From: Candidatus Humimonas hydrogenitrophica
GTDB lineage: Bacteria; Gemmatimonadota; Gemmatimonadetes; Palauibacterales; Palauibacteraceae
Length of the DNA: 36,761 nt
Direction: 5' to 3'
Assembly: GCA_947581615.1 (NCBI GenBank)
Contig: CANPVD010000113.1
Location: 1-36,761, forward strand
The position numbers were made by a program, and so were the translations under genes. Below the pieces are notes generated by a model, which did no database searches, was not told the DNA's origin, and worked only from the letters and a program-made list of their open reading frames with translations. Positions within the stretch are counted from its first letter, which is position 1. Every line of letters begins with the position of its first letter. This document shows positions 30,872 through 36,761 of the stretch, piece by piece.

Positions 30872-33800
30872 GTGTCCAGCTTCGATCGCCGACCATACAT
30901 CATCCCCTTCCTCTTCGCCGTAGCCGCCCTGCTCGCGCTCGCTCCCACCCATGTCCGCGCCCAGCAGGTCGATCCCTCACTGTTCTCGGGGATGAACTGG
31001 CGGCTGGTCGGGCCCTTCCGCGCGGGACGGTCGGTGGCGGCCACGGGCGTGCCGGCCCAGCCGGAACACTTCTACTTCGGAGCCGTGGACGGCGGCGTGT
31101 GGGAGACCCGCGACGCGGGCGTCACGTGGAGGCCCCGATTCGACGACGAGCCCGTCGCCTCGATCGGGGCGATCGCGGTGGCGCCGTCGGACCCGGCCAT
31201 CCTGTACGTGGGAACCGGCGAGGCGGATATCCGCGCCTCCAACGCGGCCGGGAACGGGATGTACCGCTCGGACGACGGGGGCAAGACGTGGCGGCACATC
31301 GGGCTCGGCGACACGCGCCGGATCGGCCGCGTCCTGGTGGACCCCCGGAATCCGGACCGCGTGTGGGTGGCCGCGCTGGGCCACGCGTACGGGCCCAACG
31401 CGCGGCGGGGCGTGTTCCGCACGACCGACGGCGGGAAGACGTGGCAGAAGGTCCTGTACCGGGACCGGAGCACCGGGGCCATCGACCTGGCCACCTCGCC
31501 CTCCGACCCGAACCGGATCTTCGCCGTCCTGTGGGGCACACGGCGGCCGCCGTGGAACGTGTACCCCCCCTCCAACAGCTTCGGAGCGGTCTACGAAACC
31601 TCGGACGGCGGCGACCACTGGAGCCGTGTGGAGGGGGGACTCCCGGGCGGTCCGGGCGTGGGACGCATCGGGATCGCCGTGGCGCCGTCCGACCCGGACC
31701 GCGTGTACGCCCAGGTGGACGCCACGGGCGCCGCCGGCAAGGGCGGCGTGTACCGCTCCGACGACGGCGGGCGGAGCTGGAAGCTCACCGACGACGAGGA
31801 CCGGATCTGGCACCGGGGGTGGTACTTCGGCAGCGTCACCGTCGATCCGGCCAACGCCGACGTCGTGTACGTGATGAACACGAGCGTGTACCGCTCCGAG
31901 GACGCCGGCGCCACCTTCCAGGGGTTCAAGGGCGCGCCGGGCGGGGACGACTACCACCAGCTGTGGATCGACCCCTCGAACGCGCGCCACATGATCCTGG
32001 CCTCCGACCAGGGCGTGATCGTGAGCGTCGACGGCGGCGGGAGCTGGAGCTCCTGGAACAACCAGCCCACGGCCCAGCTCTACCACGTGGTCGCCGACCA
32101 CGGCTTCCCCTACAAGCTGTACGGCTCGCAGCAGGACTCTGGCTCGCGCTGGATCCTGAGCCGGAGCGGCGGCTACGGCGGCATCAGCTTCCGGTACTGG
32201 GGAAACGCCTGCGCCGGGGGCGAGAGCGGCTACATCGCCATCGACCCCCTGGACGAGAACATCCTGTACGGGACCTCGTACGACGGCTCGGTGGTTCGCT
32301 GTGACCAGCGTACCGGCGTGCGCACCACCATCTCGCCCGAAATGGCCTGGCCGGACTCCGCCTTCCGGGTGTCGTGGACCATGCCGATCGTGCCGTCGGC
32401 GGCCGATCCCCACGCCATCTTCTTCGGAGACGAGTACCTGTTCGAGACGAGGGACCGCGGCGCGAGCTGGCAGAGGATCAGCCCGGACTTGACCCGCGAG
32501 GCGCCCGGCGCGCCTTCCAACCTCGACTCGGCCACGGCCCACGACCAGACGGCCGTCGAGCGCGCCGGCACGCGCTGGGGCGTCATCTACACGATCGCTC
32601 CCTCGCCCGTCGATGCGACCGAGGTGTGGGCCGGGACCGACGACGGGCTCGTGTGGGTCACGCGGAACGGCGGGCAGAGCTGGAAGAACGTGACGCCCGG
32701 CGCCCTGACGCCGTGGAGCAAGGTCTCCATGGTCGAGGCCTCGCACACCGACCGGTCCGTGGCGTGGGCCGCCGTGGACCGTCACCGGCTGGACGATTTC
32801 GCGCCCCACCTGTTCCGCACGCGGAACGGCGGCCAGAGCTGGCAGGAGGTCGACGCCGGGCTCCCGAGCGGCGCGTGGGTCAACGCGGTCCGCGAGGATC
32901 CCGACCGACCGGGCCTTCTGTTCGCCGGCACCGAGGCGGGCGTATTCGTCTCCTTCGACGCCGGGGACCACTGGCAGTCGCTCCGCATGAACATGCCGGT
33001 GAGCTCCGTGCGCGACCTGGTGATCCGCGACGGCGACCTGACGGCGGCCACCCACGGCCGCTCCATGTGGACCCTGGACGACATCGCGCCGCTGAGGCAG
33101 ATGTCCGCGGAGGTGGCCGGCTCGACCGACTACCTGTTCCGGCCCGACACCGCCACCCTGATCCGGGGCCGCTCGCGCTCGACGCCGGCCTCGGCGGCGC
33201 CGTACGTGGACCCGGTCGAGCTGGCGGCGGGCGAGAACCCGCCCTCGGGGGCCATACTGGACTACTACCTGAAGAGCGACGTCGACTCGGTGGCGCTCGA
33301 GGTGGTGGGAGCGGACGGCGAGGTCGTCCGGCGCTACTCGAGCACCGAAAAGCCGCACGCCACGGACCCGAAGTCGCTGGACATCCCGGCCGGGTGGATC
33401 GCCGCGCCCGAGGTGCCGTCCGCGTCCGCCGGGATGCACCGGTGGACGTGGGACCTCCATTACGCCAGGAGCGGTGGCGGGGGCGGACGGGGCGGGTTCT
33501 TCGGCGGCGGGGGCGGACCCTGGGTCCTTCCCGGCCACTACACGGTCCGTCTGGCCGCCGGCGGCGACACCCTGACCCGGCCGCTGATCGTGCGCCAGGA
33601 CCCGCGCAGCGCGGCCACACCGGAGAGCCTGGCCGCCCAGCTGTCCATGGCCCGCCGGATCGAGGCCGCGAACGAGAAGGCGGCGGCGGCGCTGCGCCGC
33701 ATCGACCGGGTGCGGGCCCGCATCGACTCGGTGAAGGCCAGGGCGTCCGGCAAGGGAGCCGCGACGGCCGCGCTGGACCGCGTCGACGCGAAGATCGAGG

Positions 33801-34093
33801 ACGTGCGGGGCCGCACGGCCGCTTCGAACCCCGACGCCGCGGGCGTCGGGGACGGCGGGCCGGCTCCGGGCACCCTTCTGAACCTGAGGAGCTACCTGCG
33901 GAGCCTGGAGCGCGCGGTCGAGAGCGGTGAGTCGGCGCCCAGCGCGGAGGCAAAGACCGGGTTCGAGAAGGCGAGCCGGGCGCTGGACGGGGCCCTGCAC
34001 CGCTGGCAGGCGATCCGGGCGACGGACCTGCCCGCCCTCGAAGAGGTGCTGGGCCGGGCCGGATTGCCTCCCGTCGAAGCGGGTCGACCCTAG
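30872..34093 (+). CDS. VPS10/sortilin-like Asp-box propeller protein, exported
   Basis: A 1073-residue secreted or surface protein. The signal peptide is about residues 1-30 (FLFAVAALLALAPTHVRAQ). Residues about 40-740 hold at least ten Asp-box motifs of the S/T-x-D-x-G-x-x-W/F type (SDDGGKTW, TTDGGKTW, SDDGGRSW, SVDGGGSW, TRDRGASW, TRNGGQSW and others). These form one or two large sortilin-like propellers. A beta-sandwich (about 790-915) is interrupted by a Gly-rich loop near 868-883. A helical tail (about 920-1065) follows. Public annotation often calls such proteins 'glycosyl hydrolase', but no catalytic residues are evident; a binding or peptide-handling role is more likely. The start is GTG 30872. 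The stop overlaps that of the convergent PhyH-cupin gene in the palindrome CTAG. Confidence 0.87.
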   Translation: MSSFDRRPYIIPFLFAVAALLALAPTHVRAQQVDPSLFSGMNWRLVGPFRAGRSVAATGVPAQPEHFYFGAVDGGVWETRDAGVTWRPRFDDEPVASIGAIAVAPSDPAILYVGTGEADIRASNAAGNGMYRSDDGGKTWRHIGLGDTRRIGRVLVDPRNPDRVWVAALGHAYGPNARRGVFRTTDGGKTWQKVLYRDRSTGAIDLATSPSDPNRIFAVLWGTRRPPWNVYPPSNSFGAVYETSDGGDHWSRVEGGLPGGPGVGRIGIAVAPSDPDRVYAQVDATGAAGKGGVYRSDDGGRSWKLTDDEDRIWHRGWYFGSVTVDPANADVVYVMNTSVYRSEDAGATFQGFKGAPGGDDYHQLWIDPSNARHMILASDQGVIVSVDGGGSWSSWNNQPTAQLYHVVADHGFPYKLYGSQQDSGSRWILSRSGGYGGISFRYWGNACAGGESGYIAIDPLDENILYGTSYDGSVVRCDQRTGVRTTISPEMAWPDSAFRVSWTMPIVPSAADPHAIFFGDEYLFETRDRGASWQRISPDLTREAPGAPSNLDSATAHDQTAVERAGTRWGVIYTIAPSPVDATEVWAGTDDGLVWVTRNGGQSWKNVTPGALTPWSKVSMVEASHTDRSVAWAAVDRHRLDDFAPHLFRTRNGGQSWQEVDAGLPSGAWVNAVREDPDRPGLLFAGTEAGVFVSFDAGDHWQSLRMNMPVSSVRDLVIRDGDLTAATHGRSMWTLDDIAPLRQMSAEVAGSTDYLFRPDTATLIRGRSRSTPASAAPYVDPVELAAGENPPSGAILDYYLKSDVDSVALEVVGADGEVVRRYSSTEKPHATDPKSLDIPAGWIAAPEVPSASAGMHRWTWDLHYARSGGGGGRGGFFGGGGGPWVLPGHYTVRLAAGGDTLTRPLIVRQDPRSAATPESLAAQLSMARRIEAANEKAAAALRRIDRVRARIDSVKARASGKGAATAALDRVDAKIEDVRGRTAASNPDAAGVGDGGPAPGTLLNLRSYLRSLERAVESGESAPSAEAKTGFEKASRALDGALHRWQAIRATDLPALEEVLGRAGLPPVEAGRP

Positions 34094-35742
34094 CGGCCCA
34101 TCACCCGGCGAGCCACTCGCCCCGGCAGGCGGCGCACCCGGCCCAGCGCCCGCCGGATGCGCCCACGCCAACGGCTCGGGGCCCGGCGCGCCTCGCGGCG
34201 CGTCCCGTGCAGCTCGAACACCAGGTAGGCGGCGGGCTCGTCGCCCGGGTTCGCCATCCCGTGGCGCTCGCCGGCCGGGTAGAAGATCACGCCTCCGGGC
34301 CCGACGCGGCGGCCCAGGGTCTCGACCTGCCCCTCGACGACGACGATCCCGACGTCGTACGCGTCCGCGTGCGGGGCGTAGCCGCTCCCCGGCTCGAGGG
34401 TCGTGAAGTGGCCGTGCAGCCGGTCGAGATACTCGGTCTCCAGGTCGAAGATCGACTCGTACCTGACTCCGGGGTCCTCCCCGGCGGCCCCGGCTCCGGC
34501 CGGGCCGAAGGCATGGATGGAGGAGGCCGCGGCGGCGTCCCTGCCGCGTGCGGCCACGTTCCGCCACTTGAAGATGCAGTAGCTGGCCGGGCCCGGCCCC
34601 AGGCTCCGAATCGTGTGGACCTGGTGGGCACGGTGATAGACCAGCGACCCGGGCCCCAGCTGCCGTTCGCGCGTGGCCTCGCTTTCGGCGCCGGCGGTTA
34701 CGATCGCGACCTGGCCCGTGAGGACGACGATGATCTCCTCGGGCGCATGGTCGTGGGGCGGGTGGGGCACGGCGCCCGCACTCAGCACCGACGTGTGCAC
34801 CTCGAGGTAGTCGAGGCAGGGGGTGTCGCCCTCGAACTCGGAGTAGATGGCCCAGCCCGTGTCCGGGTCCTCGTCCAGGCGCACGAGCTCTCGCACCCAG
34901 CAGGGGGAGATCGGCTCGGCGGCCAGGGCCTCCTCCAGGGAACCGGCCTCTCGGGCGAACGCCGGTCCGGCCACGATGCGGTTTCGTCCCGATCCGGTGG
35001 CGCCCCGCACCGCCACGCACGGCGGCCTGGGGCGCTCCAGGAAGCGAAAGGGCCACTCGAACTGCCCATCCGGATCCGGGATCCGGATGAGCGTGTCGGG
35101 CGCCGCATACTGGAGGATGAGGGCCGTGCGCGTGCCCTCCTGCAGGAGGTTGTTCGAGCCGTGCCACAGGCGGCCGTCGAACAGGAGGACCTCGCCGTCC
35201 GTCATGTCGAGCCGCACGATCTCGCTGCGCGGATCGCGATGACGGGCCCATCCGGCGATCTCCTCGGTCGTGGCGTCTCCCCGCGCCAGGCCGAGGCCGT
35301 GACCGACTTCCTGCAGGCTCTCGCCGAACCGGTGCGAGTACGGGATCACGGCCAGGCTGGACTCGCGCCGCGTGTTGGCGACGCCGATCCAGGCCGTCAC
35401 GGTGTGGCCCGAAGGGTCGGCCGTCTCCAGGTCCGTGTGCCACGGATGGACCTGGCCGGGCCTCCGGTCGACCAGACTGGCGCCCCACAGGATCACGTCC
35501 TCTCCGAGCAGCTCGGCCACCAGCTCGACCAGCGGGGGGTGGACGCCGAGCGCATGGTAGAGGGGCGAGGCGGCCGCGTAGCCCTTGTACCACTCGAGCG
35601 GCGGCGGCGCGTCCGGGCGCAGCGCCACGATGCGCCGGCATTGCTCGGGGGCGAGCAGGCGGATCGGCCCGGCGTACCCGCGCTCCTCGAAGCCGCGGCG
35701 TAGCTCGGAACCGGCGGGCGTCGTTCGCGGGTCGGGACACAT
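34090..35742 (-). CDS. PhyH dioxygenase-cupin-cupin fusion protein
   Basis: A 550-residue cytoplasmic protein with three predicted metal-binding domains. Residues about 10-220 are a phytanoyl-CoA dioxygenase-type Fe(II)/2-oxoglutarate domain: His102 and Asp104 (WHTDLE), distal His194 (LWHGSNN) and Arg205 for 2-oxoglutarate. Residues about 300-395 are a cupin with His330, His332 and Glu336 (HDHAPEE, then G at 343) and His373/His376 in motif 2. Residues about 440-515 are a second cupin with His458 and Asp460, and YPAGERHGMAN (His494). A basic tail (515-550) ends the chain. PhyH enzymes hydroxylate varied small molecules; the substrate here is unknown. ATG 35742 is chosen because GGAG lies before it and the likely promoter lies between it and the upstream ATG 35895. 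Confidence 0.85.
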   Translation of the reverse strand: MCPDPRTTPAGSELRRGFEERGYAGPIRLLAPEQCRRIVALRPDAPPPLEWYKGYAAASPLYHALGVHPPLVELVAELLGEDVILWGASLVDRRPGQVHPWHTDLETADPSGHTVTAWIGVANTRRESSLAVIPYSHRFGESLQEVGHGLGLARGDATTEEIAGWARHRDPRSEIVRLDMTDGEVLLFDGRLWHGSNNLLQEGTRTALILQYAAPDTLIRIPDPDGQFEWPFRFLERPRPPCVAVRGATGSGRNRIVAGPAFAREAGSLEEALAAEPISPCWVRELVRLDEDPDTGWAIYSEFEGDTPCLDYLEVHTSVLSAGAVPHPPHDHAPEEIIVVLTGQVAIVTAGAESEATRERQLGPGSLVYHRAHQVHTIRSLGPGPASYCIFKWRNVAARGRDAAAASSIHAFGPAGAGAAGEDPGVRYESIFDLETEYLDRLHGHFTTLEPGSGYAPHADAYDVGIVVVEGQVETLGRRVGPGGVIFYPAGERHGMANPGDEPAAYLVFELHGTRREARRAPSRWRGRIRRALGRVRRLPGRVARRVMGR

Positions 35743-35826
35743 GGCAGGCTCCGCGAGCGGCAGGGTGAGTGAGGCACGGTCCGGACGCGGGCGCCGAACC
35801 GGCGTCCGTCGCTCCGGGTTTTCCCC

Positions 35827-35835
35827 AATATACCA
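35827..35835 (-). promoter_or_regulatory. Extended -10 element of the PhyH-cupin gene
   Basis: On the minus strand TGG-TATATT (35835-35827) is an extended -10 sequence in otherwise GC-rich DNA, 85 bases before the chosen ATG. No matching -35 is visible, as is common with extended -10 promoters. Confidence 0.5.
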
Positions 35836-35908
35836 CCCGGACTCCGCCGGCTGCAGGTCGGGGCCCGCTCGTCGGCCTCGAGGAAGCTTCGCCATGGCGG
35901 CGGCTTCC

Positions 35909-35937
35909 TTGCCGCGAGATGTCTACACTCGTAGACT
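35909..35937 (+). promoter_or_regulatory. Possible desaturase promoter overlapped by a perfect palindrome
   Basis: TTGCCG (35909-35914), a 17-base spacer and TAGACT (35932-35937) form a plausible promoter. The palindrome GTCTAC-ACTC-GTAGAC (35921-35936) overlaps its spacer and -10 element. The core resembles sites of BlaI/MecI/CopY-type repressors (TACA...TGTA-like), but no such regulator gene lies in the window. Confidence 0.5.
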
Positions 35938-36141
35938 GGTCGCCTGGTGGTTACACGTCAGCGCAGGAAGTTCGTGCGGGACGTCGAAGCTTGATCGAGC
36001 ACAGGCCCTTCCGGTCGCGACCGCGTCACCCGAACCGTGGTGTCCTCCTCGTGCCGAATCGGGGCTCGCCCTCCGGGCGCGCCGACGCCGTACCCCGCCG
36101 ATCGATGCACGCAGGACCACGGAATCTGGATGGAGAGGTCG

Positions 36142-36761
36142 ATGCGGAAGAGCGACGGTCCCACGGGATTCTCGCACTCTAGCGCTCCGCAGCCCCACAA
36201 GGCGCGAACGCAGGCGATCCTCCGCGAGCACCCGGAGGTTCGGGAGGAGATCGGCAAGAACCCCTACTCCTTCCCCCTCATCCTCCTCCTGGTGGCCATC
36301 CAGTTCGCGCTGGCCTGGTGGCTGAGGGACAAGCCGTGGTGGGCGATCCTGCTGGTGGCGTACACCGCCGGGGCCGTGGCCGACCACGGGCTGTTCGTGC
36401 TCGTGCACGAGTGCGCCCACAACCTGATCTTCAGGAGGACCGTTCTGAACACGCTGGCGGGCATCACCGCCAACCTTCCCAGCGTGATCCCTACCTCGGT
36501 CTCCTTCAAGCGCTACCACCTCAAGCACCACTCCTACCAGGGCGTCTACGAGCTCGACGCCGACCTGCCCAGTGAATGGGAGGCGAAGCTCGTGGGCAAC
36601 TCGCCCATCCGGAAGGCGGTGTGGCTCCTCCTGTTCCCGATCTTCCAGATGCTGCGTGCCTTCCGGATCAAGGAAGTGAGCCTGTTCGACCGGTGGCAGA
36701 TCCTCAACATGGTCGTGATCTTCGCGGTCGACGCCGCCGTGCTGGCCGTCCTGGGGCCGCG
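36142..36761 (+). CDS. Sphingolipid delta-4 desaturase-like membrane desaturase, 3'-truncated by window edge
   Basis: The frame is open to the window end (206 residues visible). It matches the plan of dihydroceramide desaturases (DEGS/Des1). An N-terminal PHKARTQAILREHPEVREEI resembles the sphingolipid-desaturase N-terminal segment. A helix pair follows. His box 1 is HECAH (89-93), then NLPSVIPTSVSFKRYHLKHHS in pieces, with His box 2 HLKHH (126-130). The motif NLP..IP.S.SFKRYH..HH is characteristic of this subgroup rather than of fatty-acyl desaturases in general. The third His box would lie beyond the edge. Such di-iron enzymes introduce a trans double bond into a ceramide. ATG 36142 is chosen for its GGAGAGG; ATG 36130 is in frame. 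It is divergent from the PhyH-cupin gene. Confidence 0.85.
   Translation, partial: MRKSDGPTGFSHSSAPQPHKARTQAILREHPEVREEIGKNPYSFPLILLLVAIQFALAWWLRDKPWWAILLVAYTAGAVADHGLFVLVHECAHNLIFRRTVLNTLAGITANLPSVIPTSVSFKRYHLKHHSYQGVYELDADLPSEWEAKLVGNSPIRKAVWLLLFPIFQMLRAFRIKEVSLFDRWQILNMVVIFAVDAAVLAVLGP

Larger units (their letters stand above)
35743..36141. other. Divergent regulatory region of the PhyH-cupin and desaturase genes
   Basis: This 399-base gap contains no credible gene. It holds an extended -10 for the minus-strand gene, a possible plus-strand promoter and a perfect 16-base palindrome, listed separately. The remaining part (about 35940-36130) would be a leader of some 200 bases for the desaturase; I see no clear structure in it. 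Confidence 0.5.

Noticed and set aside
30872-34093. Glycosyl hydrolase/sialidase assignment of the Asp-box protein
   Set aside because: Asp-boxes alone are structural. The Arg triad and catalytic Tyr/Glu pair of sialidases were not identified.
30977-35836. A continuous open frame of about 4.8 kb on the minus strand, antisense to the VPS10-like gene
   Set aside because: Its translation is Arg/His/Val/Gly/Pro-rich without any domain, and it runs opposite a gene with clear signal peptide and Asp-box motifs. High GC content removes stop codons from the antisense frame.
34090-36761. Natural-product biosynthetic gene cluster around the PhyH-cupin protein
   Set aside because: Only two genes are visible and no carrier protein, synthase or transporter accompanies them. 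The window ends before the next gene.
1-36761. tRNA, rRNA, CRISPR arrays, insertion sequences, prophage or anti-phage systems
   Set aside because: No cloverleaf, repeat-spacer pattern, transposase, integrase, terminal inverted repeats or known defence gene was recognised on either strand.

Overview
The window is very GC-rich and gene-dense, with an accessory-poor chromosomal look: no rRNA, tRNA, CRISPR, insertion sequence or prophage gene was recognised. The gene content suggests a Gram-negative, soil- or marine-type member of the Gemmatimonadota. It has signal-peptide proteins ending in AQ, a VPS10/sortilin-like Asp-box propeller protein, an S9 peptidase next to a 6-bladed-propeller lipoprotein, a TolB/TPR membrane protein, outer-membrane beta-barrels, a class II photolyase and an argG-argH-argR operon. 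The phylum is an inference from this mix, not something a single gene proves.

Layout. 1-4.1 kb (+): the 3' part of metE, a CLC chloride transporter with CBS domains, and a DUF302 protein. 4.1-5.2 kb: a VOC protein (-) and a MarR regulator (+), divergent around a near-ideal MarR operator. 5.2-7.9 kb: a radical SAM/SPASM enzyme (-) and an FAD-dependent reductase (+), divergent around a hairpin-rich spacer. 8.0-11.4 kb: argG-argH-argR behind tandem ARG-box-like sites, so the repressor is encoded in the operon it probably controls. 11.4-14.6 kb: class II photolyase (-), small outer-membrane protein (+), ArsR regulator (-) with an apparently leaderless promoter, and a fasciclin-domain protein (+). 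14.6-20.7 kb: lipoprotein and ketopantoate-reductase-like enzyme (-), then S9 peptidase, propeller lipoprotein and DMT permease (+).

20.8-26.9 kb (-) is a tightly coupled six-gene operon: tetR, a LolA-like protein, two FtsX-type permeases, a LolD-like ATPase and an outer-membrane barrel. A two-dyad TetR-type operator lies upstream. Together these could form a complete inner-to-outer-membrane lipid or lipoprotein route. 27.0-30.6 kb: an FTR1 iron permease with a textbook -35 element and a Fur-like box, a TolB/TPR membrane protein, and a small secreted protein (-).

30.9-36.8 kb: the VPS10-like secreted protein, then a PhyH-cupin-cupin fusion (-) and, divergent from it and cut by the window edge, a desaturase with strong resemblance to eukaryotic sphingolipid delta-4 desaturases. 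This last pair, with a perfect 16-bp palindrome between them, is the most unusual part of the window.
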